Source of the DNA: an uncultured Peptoniphilus sp.
Lineage (GTDB): Bacteria; Bacillota; Clostridia; Tissierellales; Peptoniphilaceae
Direction: 5' to 3'
Length of the DNA stretch: 64,000 bases
NCBI RefSeq assembly: GCF_943913915.1
Contig: NZ_CALUAA010000001.1
Coordinates: 62,001-126,000, forward strand
In this document: in pieces, positions 44,918 through 53,287 of the stretch
How positions within the stretch are numbered: position 1 is the first letter of the stretch
Layout of the letters: each line of letters starts with the position of its first letter
Made by a program: the position numbers and the translations under genes
The notes under the pieces: generated by a model
Told to the model about the DNA's origin: nothing
The model's database searches: none
Seen by the model: the letters and a program-made list of their open reading frames with translations, nothing else

Positions 44918-45472
44918 ATGCGTGTGATTGCAGGCGAGATGAAAGGTCGACGACTGAAGACGCCGAAGAATAATCGCATCCGGCCCACTGAAGATCGAAT
45001 CAAAGAAAATATTTTCAATATACTTTTCGGTCCTTTCAGCGGTACCGTTGTTTTAGATCTTTTTTCAGGAACCGGCCACATGGGAATTGAATTTCTAAGT
45101 CGCGGTGCTGAAATTTGTTGGTTTTGCGATAATCATCTCGATAGTCAACGCCTTATCCAAGAGAACCTTTCTTTGACCGGATATAGGAATAAAGGCCAAA
45201 CAGTCAACGGTTCTTATGTAAAATGTCTAAATCAGGCGAAGGAAAAAGACGTGCAATTCCATTATGTTTACATCGATCCTCCCTACGACCGGAGGGAATA
45301 CTACGACGAGTCGGTGCGCTTGATTGTAGAAAATAATCTTCTGGCGGAAGATGGGCGGATCATATTGGAGGCACCGGATCGTTATGATTTTTCCGACTAT
45401 GAGCACTTAAAGCTCTTTCGGAAGAAGCAGTATGGGAAGAAAAATATTTGGATATTTGAAAGTTGTGATTAA
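44918..45472 (+). CDS. rsmD: 16S rRNA (guanine-966-N2)-methyltransferase
   Basis: Methylates G966 of 16S rRNA. The N-terminal MRVIAGEMKGRRLKTP (residues 1-16), then RPTEDRIKENIFNIL, SAM motif VLDLFSGTGHMGIEFLSRGA and the catalytic motif YIDPPYDRREYY are all diagnostic. Length 184 aa is standard. It lies three bases before coaD, the common rsmD-coaD pair. Confidence 0.95.
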   Translation: MRVIAGEMKGRRLKTPKNNRIRPTEDRIKENIFNILFGPFSGTVVLDLFSGTGHMGIEFLSRGAEICWFCDNHLDSQRLIQENLSLTGYRNKGQTVNGSYVKCLNQAKEKDVQFHYVYIDPPYDRREYYDESVRLIVENNLLAEDGRIILEAPDRYDFSDYEHLKLFRKKQYGKKNIWIFESCD

Positions 45473-45475
45473 GAA

Positions 45476-45955
45476 GTGAAAGTTATTTACGCCGGAAGTT
45501 TCGATCCGGTAACCTACGGGCATCTCGATATTATTTTAAGGGCGCGAAAAGTCTTTGGAGAAGTCGTGGTCGCTGTTTTAAATAATAAAAAGAAAACCGG
45601 TTTTTTTACGATTTCCGAGCGATTGGCACTTCTTGAAAAGACACTGGAAGGCGAAGAAAATATCGAAATCGACAGTTTTGAAGGGCTTCTCGTCGATTAT
45701 GCCAATAGTAAGAACATCGGGACAGTGGTGCGCGGTCTGCGTTCCAATTCCGATTTCGAAAATGAATATATGGTGGCCATGGCGAATAAAAACTACGGCA
45801 CCGATTTGGAAACTGTTTTTTTACTTACTACTCAGGATCATTTATTTATAAGCTCATCTCTGGCAAGAGAAGTAGCTGCCTTTGACGGTGACACGTCCTT
45901 ATTTGTTCCGGAGGTTGTGGGGAAGGCCATGAAAGAGAAAGTGAGAGAGAGGTAA
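45476..45955 (+). CDS. coaD: Phosphopantetheine adenylyltransferase
   Basis: Transfers AMP to 4'-phosphopantetheine to make dephospho-CoA. The nucleotidyltransferase motif GSFDPVTYGHLDII (residues 7-20) and VRGLRSNSDFENEY, plus ISSSLAREVAAFDGD at the C-terminus, are conserved. Length 159 aa is standard. The start is GTG at 45476 with only a weak SD, so coupling to rsmD is likely. CoaBC, the preceding enzymes, are at 26658. Confidence 0.96.
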   Translation: MKVIYAGSFDPVTYGHLDIILRARKVFGEVVVAVLNNKKKTGFFTISERLALLEKTLEGEENIEIDSFEGLLVDYANSKNIGTVVRGLRSNSDFENEYMVAMANKNYGTDLETVFLLTTQDHLFISSSLAREVAAFDGDTSLFVPEVVGKAMKEKVRER

Positions 45956-45959
45956 AACT

Positions 45960-46394
45960 ATGGAAGTCATGCGTTATATCGAAGATCTGAAAGATTTATT
46001 GGAAGTGAGCTCTACGATCCCACTCACGGGAAAGACAATGGTAGATAAGGAAGAAGTGACGGATCTTTTAAACCGTATCGAGTCACAATTTCCGAAAGAC
46101 ATGGCCGAAGCCCAAAGCATTCGTGACCGTAAAGATGAAATCTTTGACGATGCCAATATGCAAGCCAAACAAATCATTCAAGCGGCTCATGTAGAAGCGA
46201 AAAAATTAATCGATGAAGATGAGATCACAACAGCAGCTCAAGAACAGGCAAGAGAAATCATGAACCGCGCCGAAACCGAAAGTGAACAAATTCGTCATTC
46301 GGCGAGAGACTATGTCGATGGTCTATTGGAAGATACGCAAGTGCATCTTTCCGAAATGATTAAAACCATCAACGAAAACAGAAAAGAACTTTAA
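45960..46394 (+). CDS. Uncharacterised coiled-coil protein downstream of coaD
   Basis: A 144 aa acidic protein I cannot assign to a characterised family. Residues 1-50 are mixed (MRYIEDLKDLLEVSSTIPLTGKT segment in two parts of helix), and residues 55-140 are rich in A, Q, E and K with heptad spacing (AKQIIQAAHVEAKKLI, AREIMNRAETESEQI), resembling DivIVA-like or ATP synthase b-subunit-like coiled coils. No TM helix is present. Similar genes follow coaD in other Clostridia, often labelled simply 'ATPase'. Association with the membrane or division machinery is possible but unproven. Confidence 0.7.
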   Translation: MEVMRYIEDLKDLLEVSSTIPLTGKTMVDKEEVTDLLNRIESQFPKDMAEAQSIRDRKDEIFDDANMQAKQIIQAAHVEAKKLIDEDEITTAAQEQAREIMNRAETESEQIRHSARDYVDGLLEDTQVHLSEMIKTINENRKEL

Positions 46395-46418
46395 AAAACG
46401 GCCCGAGGGCCGTTTTTT
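46393..46418. terminator. Bidirectional terminator between the coiled-coil gene and tmcAL
   Basis: Arms 46393-46403 and 46408-46418 form a stem with A and T tracts and a four-base loop. It serves both convergent genes. Confidence 0.9.
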
Positions 46419-47544
46419 ATCTGCCTATAAAAAGGCGTTTAGTGGAAGATCGGGTGAGAATACTCCAAAGATCCATGGCATTTTCTTCATAAGAGAGAAA
46501 TTTTTGATCTTGAGGAGAAAGTTTTCGAACGTCTTTATAATTGGTAAAGAGGATCACATCGGTAGACTTCATATCTTTTAAAAAAAATCTCCCTTGTTCT
46601 GAGAAAGCAAGAACGTAAAAAGCGCTCTGATTTTTGATGCTCTCTTGAATATCTTCGGATGTCATGTTTAAGAAGCGATGGAAGAGCAACCTAGAAATTC
46701 TCCAGCGAGAGTATCGCCTGGTTTTTGTATTCTCCAAGAAATCTTCAAAGAAATCATATTCTCCCAAGGATCTTAAAATGCGATCGTCGATTCCCTTTTC
46801 ATAACCGTTATAAATGCTCCAATCGCGAGAATCATTTAAAATTAAGCTACGATAGAGAGGGTAAAGAGATTCCAGTAGACGACCTTCCGAAAACTTCGGA
46901 GGTGTTCCCGCACAGGCCTTTTTTAATTCTTCCGCGCTCTCATCATAATGCTTTCGAATATATGAGGCACTGACAAGCGGGCGATTGCTCGTTTTCAATC
47001 TTGTAACGGGATAGAACTCAATCGAAGAGTTAATCTTTTTTAAGGCTTTAAAGTAACCATAGGCGAGTAGGGCATTGGACTGAAAGAGTCCCTTCCATTG
47101 GGTGTTCTCTTTTTCAAGAGCTGTTAAGTAAGATTCGCTGAAGGATTTTCCTCGATCCAGAGACTCTTTTAAATGCTTAGAAAAAACAGGTTTTTCCTCG
47201 TAATCATAGATCTGCTCATATAAATCCTTATCTCCCCATTCCGTTCCGCAAAAGACGGCGTCGATCGTGCCGAATCGTTCGGCTATGGTCATAGCGCCAT
47301 GGGAAAACATCTCACCGTAACTTGTAGCGATTTGCGTGGGGAGGGTGAGGACCACATCACCTCCGTTTTTAACGAGATCATTTGCCCGCGTAAAGGGATC
47401 GGTTACGACGGGAAGACCACGCTGAGTAAAAGAAGCGCTCATTAGGATGATAATACGGTAGCCCGACTTTTTAGCTTGATCCATCAGATAAACATGACCA
47501 TAATGCAGAGGGTTGGTTTCTGCGACGATTAACGCATTTTTCAT
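46417..47544 (-). CDS. tmcAL: tRNA(Met) cytidine acetate ligase TmcAL
   Basis: Forms N4-acetylcytidine at the wobble position of elongator tRNA-Met from acetate and ATP. The N-terminal nucleotidyltransferase motif VAETNPLHYGHVYLM (residues 7-21) and SASFTQRGLPVV, then VLTLPTQIATSYGEMFSHGA, match the YlbM/TmcAL family, although this copy is divergent (N-x-L-H-Y-G-H where N-P-F-H-N-G-H is usual). Length 375 aa is close to normal. It is on the opposite strand to its neighbours; in B. subtilis ylbM lies near coaD and ylbJ, and ylbJ is missing here. Confidence 0.85.
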   Translation of the reverse strand: MKNALIVAETNPLHYGHVYLMDQAKKSGYRIIILMSASFTQRGLPVVTDPFTRANDLVKNGGDVVLTLPTQIATSYGEMFSHGAMTIAERFGTIDAVFCGTEWGDKDLYEQIYDYEEKPVFSKHLKESLDRGKSFSESYLTALEKENTQWKGLFQSNALLAYGYFKALKKINSSIEFYPVTRLKTSNRPLVSASYIRKHYDESAEELKKACAGTPPKFSEGRLLESLYPLYRSLILNDSRDWSIYNGYEKGIDDRILRSLGEYDFFEDFLENTKTRRYSRWRISRLLFHRFLNMTSEDIQESIKNQSAFYVLAFSEQGRFFLKDMKSTDVILFTNYKDVRKLSPQDQKFLSYEENAMDLWSILTRSSTKRLFIGR

Positions 47545-47573
47545 AGTTTTTCATTCCTATTCAGCTCATAGTT

Positions 47574-47601
47574 TAGACATCGGCTCTTTATATGATATAA
47601 T
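47574..47601 (+). promoter_or_regulatory. Sigma-A promoter of ackA
   Basis: TAGACA (47574-47579), 16-base spacer, TATAAT (47596-47601) preceded by TGA, an extended -10. SD GAGGAGGA lies at 47627-47634. Confidence 0.8.
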
Positions 47602-47639
47602 AACTAAGGAAAATTTTGAAAGTACTGAGGAGGAAATGT

Positions 47640-48830
47640 ATGAATATTTTAGTCATTAACTGTGGCAGTTCTTCTTTGAAATACCAATTAATCGATATGG
47701 ATAAAAAAGAAGTTCTCGCTAAAGGTTTAGCAGAACGTATTGGTATCGAGGGTGGCCGCGTAAAATACGAAGCGGCCGGAAAAGATGAAATCGTCATTGA
47801 AGAAATGTTAGACGACCACAAAGCAGCTTTAAAGATCGTCTTAGATTCTTTGAAGCATGAAGAATACGGCGCGGTCAAGAGCTTAGATGAAATCGATGCA
47901 GTAGGTCATCGTGTCGTTCACGGCGGCGAAGCTTTTGCGGAATCGGTTATTATCGACGAAAAAGTAATGCAAGCCATCAACGACAATGTAGAAATCGCTC
48001 CTTTACACAATCCGCCTAACATTATCGGTATCGAAGCCTGCAAAGAAATTATGGGTGACGTTCCCATGGTAGCAGTCTTTGACACAGCTTTCCACCAATC
48101 TATTCCCGAGCTGAACTATATCTATGCATTACCCTACGAATACTACGAAAATTACAAAGTACGTCGTTATGGCTTCCACGGCACAAGTCACCAATACATT
48201 ACCGAACGTGCAGCAGATATGCTCGGTAAAGACCTTAACGAAGTAAACCTGATCACCTGCCATTTAGGAAACGGTTCCAGCATCAGTGCCGTTAAAGGCG
48301 GAAAATGCTACGATACCTCCATGGGCTTTACGCCACTTGAAGGTCTTGCAATGGGTACCCGTTCCGGAGACTTAGATCCTGCGATCATTCCCTTTATTAT
48401 GGATAAAGAAGGACTCTCAACTGAAGAAATGAGTAATGTCTTAAATAAAAAGAGTGGTGTTTTAGGTGTAAGCGGTGTTTCCAGCGACTTCAGAGATTTG
48501 GAAGAAGCAGCTGAGAAAGGTAACGATCGTGCCCAACTCGCTTTAGATATTTTCGAAAACCGTGTTCGTAAATACATCGGCGCTTATTTAACCGAAATGG
48601 ATCACTGCGACGGCATTATCTTCACTGCAGGTGTCGGCGAAAACTCCATTACGACTCGTGAGCGCGTCGTTGACGGTTTGAAGAGCTTAGGCGTAGAAAT
48701 TGATAAAGACAAAAACGATATGCGCGGAAAAGAAGCTGTCGTCAGCACTGACGCATCCTCCATCCCCGTACTCGTCATTCCCACCAATGAAGAACTGAAG
48801 ATTGCAATGGAGACTGCAAAACTCGTATAA
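47640..48830 (+). CDS. ackA: Acetate kinase
   Basis: Interconverts acetyl phosphate plus ADP with acetate plus ATP, a main energy step in anaerobes. Motifs: LVINCGSSSLKYQ (residues 4-16), VGHRVVHGGE, FHGTSHQYI, THLGNGSS-like CHLGNGSS, and GVGENS. Length 396 aa is normal. The start at 47640 has GAGGAGGA upstream; the in-frame ATG at 47616 precedes that SD. No pta gene is adjacent. Codon use is strongly biased (CGT, GGT), consistent with high expression. Confidence 0.98.
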   Translation: MNILVINCGSSSLKYQLIDMDKKEVLAKGLAERIGIEGGRVKYEAAGKDEIVIEEMLDDHKAALKIVLDSLKHEEYGAVKSLDEIDAVGHRVVHGGEAFAESVIIDEKVMQAINDNVEIAPLHNPPNIIGIEACKEIMGDVPMVAVFDTAFHQSIPELNYIYALPYEYYENYKVRRYGFHGTSHQYITERAADMLGKDLNEVNLITCHLGNGSSISAVKGGKCYDTSMGFTPLEGLAMGTRSGDLDPAIIPFIMDKEGLSTEEMSNVLNKKSGVLGVSGVSSDFRDLEEAAEKGNDRAQLALDIFENRVRKYIGAYLTEMDHCDGIIFTAGVGENSITTRERVVDGLKSLGVEIDKDKNDMRGKEAVVSTDASSIPVLVIPTNEELKIAMETAKLV

Positions 48831-48834
48831 ACCC

Positions 48835-48864
48835 TTGACAGTCGATCTTTTTCTGTCATATAAT
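48835..48864 (+). promoter_or_regulatory. Consensus sigma-A promoter of yceD-rpmF
   Basis: Perfect TTGACA (48835-48840) and perfect TATAAT (48859-48864) with an 18-base spacer, starting four bases after the ackA stop. Confidence 0.88.
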
Positions 48865-48892
48865 AGTGTGCAGCAGTTTTAGAGGTGATACC

Positions 48893-49417
48893 ATGCGTAC
48901 CGATATTTCTGAATTTTTGAGAGGGAATGACATCCAAAAATCTGTATCCGGTGAACTTTCGCCCGAAGACAGTCCTTTAGATATTGAGGGATTAGGTCTC
49001 GAAGGCCCTGTAAACTATCAATTAGATATTTACAAAGTTGACGGTGACCTTGATGTGGATGTACATGTCGAGTATACTTTTAACAGTCGCTGTGATCGTT
49101 GCTTAAAGCCGGTTCAAGAAGATGTTGAAAGTATGTCCCATATGGTAGTCACAACTGATCCTGATGAAGAGATCGAAGCCAATGTCTTAGTTGTAGATTC
49201 CATGGATGCGTTTCCTTTAAGAGAGTTGGTATTCTCACAAGTTATAACCTCAGTGCCGACGAAGATATTATGTGACATATCATGTAAAGGCCTTTGTCCG
49301 GTCTGCGGTGAGGATTTAAATGAACATCCCGATCACGAATGTGAAGAGGAGGTTATAAGTCCGTTTGAATCTTTAAAAAATTTATTTGATAATGAGTCTG
49401 AAGATAGGGAGGTGTAA
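48893..49417 (+). CDS. yceD: YceD family protein (DUF177), linked to 23S rRNA/ribosome assembly
   Basis: A 174 aa protein of the DUF177/YceD family, which almost always precedes rpmF. The core CDRCLKPV and the C-terminal CDISCKGLCPVCGEDLN provide conserved cysteines likely binding metal. In E. coli and plants YceD homologues are linked to 23S rRNA processing and accumulation. The ATG at 48893 has GAGGTGA upstream; the longer in-frame reading from 48866 has none. It ends two bases before rpmF. Confidence 0.9.
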   Translation: MRTDISEFLRGNDIQKSVSGELSPEDSPLDIEGLGLEGPVNYQLDIYKVDGDLDVDVHVEYTFNSRCDRCLKPVQEDVESMSHMVVTTDPDEEIEANVLVVDSMDAFPLRELVFSQVITSVPTKILCDISCKGLCPVCGEDLNEHPDHECEEEVISPFESLKNLFDNESEDREV

Positions 49418-49419
49418 AA

Positions 49420-49608
49420 ATGGCAGTACCTAAGAGAAAAACTTCAAAACAACGTAAAAACAAAAGACGTGCATCTTCTTATCGTCTAAATAAAGCAACC
49501 GTCGTTGAGTGCCCTAACTGTCACGAAGCGAAGTTGCCCCACCGTGTCTGCCCGAGCTGTGGATACTATGCAGGCAAAGAAGTTGTTGCTAACAGCGAAG
49601 AAATCTAA
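49420..49608 (+). CDS. rpmF: Large ribosomal subunit protein bL32
   Basis: A 62 aa ribosomal protein. MAVPKRKTSKQRKNKRRAS is the universal L32 start, and the zinc ribbon CPNCHEAKLPHRVCPSC keeps all four cysteines (C+ form). It is co-transcribed with yceD from the consensus promoter at 48835 and ends in a terminator. Confidence 0.98.
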   Translation: MAVPKRKTSKQRKNKRRASSYRLNKATVVECPNCHEAKLPHRVCPSCGYYAGKEVVANSEEI

Positions 49609-49639
49609 AAAAAGCTTCCGTTTATTCGGAAGCTTTTTT
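49608..49639. terminator. Bidirectional terminator between rpmF and the M29 aminopeptidase
   Basis: Thirteen-base-pair stem (49608-49620 with 49627-49639), loop TTTATT, A and T tracts on both sides. Confidence 0.92.
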
Positions 49640-49644
49640 CATGC

Positions 49645-50874
49645 TTAAAATGCCCAATTGCCGTCTTTAAATATAATGATCTCTTGACCCTCTTCAGTTT
49701 TTCCGACAATAGACATATCTTTAGATCCCACCATAAAATCAACGTGAACGAGACTGTCGTTTACACCTAATTCTTTAAGCTCATCCTTCGAATGCGCTTC
49801 AGCTCCTTTTAAACAGGTAGGGTAGGCACGTCCAAGAGCCAAGTGGCAAGAGGCATTTTCATCGAATAAGGTATTGTAAAAGAGTTGATTGCGATTGGAA
49901 ATGGGACTGTCATAGGGAACGAGTGCCACTTCACCTAATCGTTTGGAACCTTCATCGGTTTCCAATAGATGCTTCAAGGTGTCGAGTCCGGTTTCAGCTC
50001 CGTAATCCACGACAGAACCATTTTCAAAGCGTAGATAAAACTTGTCGATGACATTACCGTTATAGGCGAGGGGCATAGTGGCGTATACGGTGCCGTTGAC
50101 ATCTTCTGCATGGGGAAGAGTGAATACTTCTTCTGTCGGAATATTGGCCACAAAAGGTGCGCCCTCCGGTGTCTCGCTGCCGCCGCCTGCCCACAGGTGA
50201 TTTTCCGGCAACTCGATGACTAAATCCGTACCCAGACTATTTCGATAGTGAAGAGATGTAAATTTATAATCGGTCATCTTCTTAGCTAGAGAATTTACTC
50301 GATTCATATGCTCTTCCCAAGTTTTAACAGAGTCGTCCGTCACGCGGGACATATCGAAAATGGCTTCCCACAATTTCTCAACGGCTTCGTCTTCATGAAG
50401 TTCAGGGTACACTTTCTTTGCCCAGGATTTTGTCGCTACGCCTGCAACAGTCCAGGGATTTTGATCGCTCATCATGGCTTCTGAATAAAATTCAAGGGCT
50501 TTGCTTCTATTCATGGTGGCAGCTTGGAGCACCTTCGAGTCTACCGCTTTTAAAAGATCGGGATCGGTTCCTGTGAAGGATAAAAATCCTGCACCTTTAT
50601 CAAGATAGTAGCGGAACATTTCCTTTTGATATTTGGGTACATTATTTAAAACTTCTTGAGGAGCGTATTTATAACGCATAAGCGTCAGCTCATCGTCACT
50701 CCAAATAATATGCACATCACTTGCACCGTTTAAATAAGCATGTTTGGCCGCAAGCACCGCGACATCACGGCCCTCGATGGGGGCGCGGATAACAAGGGGC
50801 TGATTCTTTTTTATTTGGATACCTACTTTTATAAGCATTTCTGCGTAAGCATCAAGTTGTTTTTCGAGATTCAT
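49645..50874 (-). CDS. M29 family aminopeptidase (AmpS/PepS type)
   Basis: A dinuclear-metal aminopeptidase of 409 aa that releases N-terminal amino acids in the cytoplasm. The M29 motifs are intact: NIPTEEVFTLPH with metal-binding Glu and catalytic Glu region, then GEVALVPYDSPIS, TLFDENASCHLALG (His ligand) and HVDFMVGSKDM (His and Asp ligands). The start at 50874 (MNLEKQLD) has AAGGAGG upstream; the 33-residue in-frame extension covers the promoter region and is unlikely. Confidence 0.94.
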   Translation of the reverse strand: MNLEKQLDAYAEMLIKVGIQIKKNQPLVIRAPIEGRDVAVLAAKHAYLNGASDVHIIWSDDELTLMRYKYAPQEVLNNVPKYQKEMFRYYLDKGAGFLSFTGTDPDLLKAVDSKVLQAATMNRSKALEFYSEAMMSDQNPWTVAGVATKSWAKKVYPELHEDEAVEKLWEAIFDMSRVTDDSVKTWEEHMNRVNSLAKKMTDYKFTSLHYRNSLGTDLVIELPENHLWAGGGSETPEGAPFVANIPTEEVFTLPHAEDVNGTVYATMPLAYNGNVIDKFYLRFENGSVVDYGAETGLDTLKHLLETDEGSKRLGEVALVPYDSPISNRNQLFYNTLFDENASCHLALGRAYPTCLKGAEAHSKDELKELGVNDSLVHVDFMVGSKDMSIVGKTEEGQEIIIFKDGNWAF

Positions 50875-50900
50875 ATTTCCTCCTTTTTCGAATATAGTAA

Positions 50901-50909
50901 AGTATACCA
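50901..50909 (-). promoter_or_regulatory. Extended -10 promoter of the aminopeptidase gene
   Basis: On the - strand TGG then TATACT (50906-50901), with no good -35. It lies about 27 bases before the start codon and is divergent from the rpsB promoter. Confidence 0.55.
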
Positions 50910-50926
50910 TAACTCTCTTGGGATCC

Positions 50927-50955
50927 TTGCGAAGGCTGAAATGTCGTGTTATAAT
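50927..50955 (+). promoter_or_regulatory. Sigma-A promoter of rpsB
   Basis: TTGCGA (50927-50932), 17-base spacer, TATAAT (50950-50955) preceded by TGT, an extended -10. Confidence 0.75.
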
Positions 50956-50959
50956 ATAT

Positions 50960-51054
50960 CGGTACAAATACACACATGGGGCGAGAATAGAATCGTTGCT
51001 GAAAGGTGGTTTTATTTTTAAACCTCATGGAGGATTAAACAATTGGAGGTAAAA
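50960..51054 (+). promoter_or_regulatory. 5' leader of rpsB
   Basis: About 95 untranslated bases between the rpsB promoter and its start. A short GGTTT/AAACC hairpin (about 51006-51023) lies in it, and GGAGGT is the SD. Ribosomal protein leaders often carry autoregulatory structures, but I recognise no known motif. Confidence 0.35.
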
Positions 51055-51831
51055 ATGTCTGTAGTATCAATGAAGAGCTTACTGGAAGCAGGTGTCCACT
51101 TCGGTCACCAAACTAGAAGATGGAACCCGAAGATGAAGAAATACATCTTCACAGAACGCAATGGTATCTATATCATCGATTTACAAAAAACTGTCGGTAA
51201 GATTGAAGAAGCTTACGACTATGTTCGCGAAACCGTTCAAGACGGTGGCCAAATTTTATTTGTCGGTACCAAAAAACAAGCACAAGATGCCATTGAAAAA
51301 GAAGCTAAACGTTGTGGTGAATTCTACATCAACCAACGTTGGTTAGGCGGTCTTCTTACAAACTATCAAACGATCAAAACCAGAATCGAACGTTTGAAAG
51401 ATTTAGAGGAAATGGAAACAGACGGCCGTTTTGATGTACTTCCCAAAAAAGAAGTTATCGGTTTACGCCACGAAAGAGAACGTCTTGAAAAGTTCCTCGG
51501 CGGTATTAAAGATATGAACGGACTTCCCGACGTTATGTATGTTGTGGACCCGAAAAAAGAAAACATCGCCGTTAAAGAAGCACAAAAGCTTGGTATTCCT
51601 ATCGTCGGTATTCTCGATACAAACTGCGACCCCGATGAATTAGATTATCCCATTCCAGGCAATGACGATGCCATTCGTGCCGTTAAATTAATCACGGAAA
51701 CCATGGCCAACGCCGTTATCGAAGGTAAGCAAGGTGCTCAAGACGACGCTGAAGTTGAAACCGAGCAACAGTCCAAAGTGGAAACTGAAAATCAAATCAC
51801 GGATAGTGCGGCTGAAACAGAAGAACAATAA
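51055..51831 (+). CDS. rpsB: Small ribosomal subunit protein uS2
   Basis: Ribosomal protein S2, 258 aa. MKSLLEAGVHFGHQTRRWNP, IYIIDLQKT, and QRWLGGLLTN (with PDVMYVVDPKKE further on) are canonical. Start ATG at 51055 is set by GGAGGT; an in-frame ATG at 51043 precedes it. After residue 225 there is an acidic, glutamine-rich tail that is not part of the folded domain. Codon use is of the highly expressed type. Confidence 0.98.
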   Translation: MSVVSMKSLLEAGVHFGHQTRRWNPKMKKYIFTERNGIYIIDLQKTVGKIEEAYDYVRETVQDGGQILFVGTKKQAQDAIEKEAKRCGEFYINQRWLGGLLTNYQTIKTRIERLKDLEEMETDGRFDVLPKKEVIGLRHERERLEKFLGGIKDMNGLPDVMYVVDPKKENIAVKEAQKLGIPIVGILDTNCDPDELDYPIPGNDDAIRAVKLITETMANAVIEGKQGAQDDAEVETEQQSKVETENQITDSAAETEEQ

Positions 51832-51841
51832 TAAGAAATTT

Positions 51842-51877
51842 ATAAGGGTTCTGAGCCAACGGAGCCCTTATTTTTTT
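51842..51877 (+). terminator. Terminator or attenuator between rpsB and tsf
   Basis: Ten-position stem (51842-51851 with 51862-51871, one wobble), ten-base loop and seven T. tsf starts 33 bases later without a clear promoter, so it probably tunes the S2 to EF-Ts ratio by partial termination. Confidence 0.8.
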
Positions 51878-51909
51878 GAAAATCATAGAATTATATAAGG
51901 GGGACTATC

Positions 51910-52554
51910 ATGGAAATTACTGCAAAAATGGTCAAAGAACTTAGAGACAAAACCGGTGCCGGTATGATGGATTGTAAAAAAGCTCTTAAAGATTCCGACG
52001 GCGATATCGATCGTGCAGCAGATATCTTGAGAGAACAAGGCCTTAGCAAGGTAGCTAAAAAGAGCAACCGTATTGCAGCTGAAGGTATTGTAGAAAGCTA
52101 CATTCACAACAATCGTATCGGTGTTCTGATCGAAGTAAACTCTGAGACCGACTTCGTTGCTAAAAACGAAGACTTTAAAGAATTCGTTCGCGACATGGCG
52201 ATGCAAGTCGCTGCTACCAATCCCAAATACGTTACTCGTGAAGAAGTCTCTCAAGAAGAGCTTGATCACGAACGTTCCGTATTAAAGGAACAAGCTCTAA
52301 ACGAAGGTAAACCCGAACACATCGTTGAAAAGATGGTGGAAGGTCGTTTAGAAAAGTTCTACAAAGAAATCGTCCTCTTGGATCAACCTTATATTAAGGA
52401 CGGAGATATTACCGTTAACGAACTTTTAACTAACTTAATCGCTAAAATCGGCGAAAAAATCAGCATTCGTCGCTTCTGTCGTTACGAAGTAGGCGAAGGT
52501 ATGGAAAAACGTACCGAAGACTTTGCTGAAGAAGTAGCAAAACAAATGCAATAA
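51910..52554 (+). CDS. tsf: Translation elongation factor Ts
   Basis: Guanine nucleotide exchange factor for EF-Tu. The N-terminal UBA-like region LRDKTGAGMMDCKKAL (about residues 11-26) and NSETDFVAKNEDF (about 79-91), which contacts EF-Tu, are conserved. At 214 aa it is a one-and-a-half-domain form, shorter than the E. coli protein (about 280 aa) but common in Firmicutes. GGGGGA is the SD. Confidence 0.97.
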   Translation: MEITAKMVKELRDKTGAGMMDCKKALKDSDGDIDRAADILREQGLSKVAKKSNRIAAEGIVESYIHNNRIGVLIEVNSETDFVAKNEDFKEFVRDMAMQVAATNPKYVTREEVSQEELDHERSVLKEQALNEGKPEHIVEKMVEGRLEKFYKEIVLLDQPYIKDGDITVNELLTNLIAKIGEKISIRRFCRYEVGEGMEKRTEDFAEEVAKQMQ

Positions 52555-52567
52555 GTCGGATTAGACC

Positions 52568-53275
52568 ATGGAACCTAGATACAAAAGAATCGTCTTAAAG
52601 TTGAGCGGGGAAGCCATGGCTGGCGAAAAGGGAATTGGTATCGATTCTTCAACCGTTCGATTATTTGCAAAAGAAATTAAAAAAATCTCCGAGGAAGGCG
52701 TGGAAACCTGTATTGTAGTCGGAGGCGGCAATTTTTGGCGTGGACGCGACAGCAAAGAAATGGATCGTGCAACGAGCGACTACATGGGAATGCTCGGCAC
52801 GGTTATGAATGCTCTGGCTCTGCAAGATGCCTTAGAGCAAATGGAAGTTGTAACCCGTGTTATGACGGCGATCGAAATGAAGCAGGTTGCTGAGCCTTAT
52901 ATTCGCCGCCGCGCCATTCGCCATTTAGAAAAGGGACGCGTCGTTATTTTTTCCGGCGGTATTGGGAATCCTTACTTCTCTACCGACACGACGGCTGCTC
53001 TCCGTGCAGCAGAAATCGACGCCGAGGTTATTTTACTTGCTAAAAAAGGCACCGACGGAATTTACGATTCCGACCCAAATATCAATGCCGATGCTGTTAA
53101 ATTCGAAAGTTTGAGTTATTTTGATATCTTAAGTAAAAACCTCAAAATTATGGATTCTACAGCAACATCTCTATGCATGGAAAACGACATTCCTCTTATC
53201 GTCTTTGGCATCGACGAATCGGAAAATATTTTCGACGCCGCCATGGGCAAAGAGCTGGGAACTTGTGTAAAATAA
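52568..53275 (+). CDS. pyrH: UMP kinase
   Basis: Hexameric amino-acid-kinase-fold enzyme converting UMP to UDP. Motifs: VLKLSGEAMAGEKGIG (about residues 8-23), VVGGGNFWRG, DYMGMLGTVMNALALQDAL and GTGNPYF-like GGIGNPYFSTDTTAALRA. Length 235 aa is standard. Thirteen bases from tsf with a poor SD; order rpsB-tsf-pyrH-frr is conserved in bacteria. Confidence 0.98.
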   Translation: MEPRYKRIVLKLSGEAMAGEKGIGIDSSTVRLFAKEIKKISEEGVETCIVVGGGNFWRGRDSKEMDRATSDYMGMLGTVMNALALQDALEQMEVVTRVMTAIEMKQVAEPYIRRRAIRHLEKGRVVIFSGGIGNPYFSTDTTAALRAAEIDAEVILLAKKGTDGIYDSDPNINADAVKFESLSYFDILSKNLKIMDSTATSLCMENDIPLIVFGIDESENIFDAAMGKELGTCVK

Positions 53276-53287
53276 GGAGGATTATGT

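Noticed and set aside
50960..51054. A known riboswitch or ribosomal-protein leader motif before rpsB
   Set aside because: Only a weak A/T-rich hairpin is visible and it matches no leader structure I can name.
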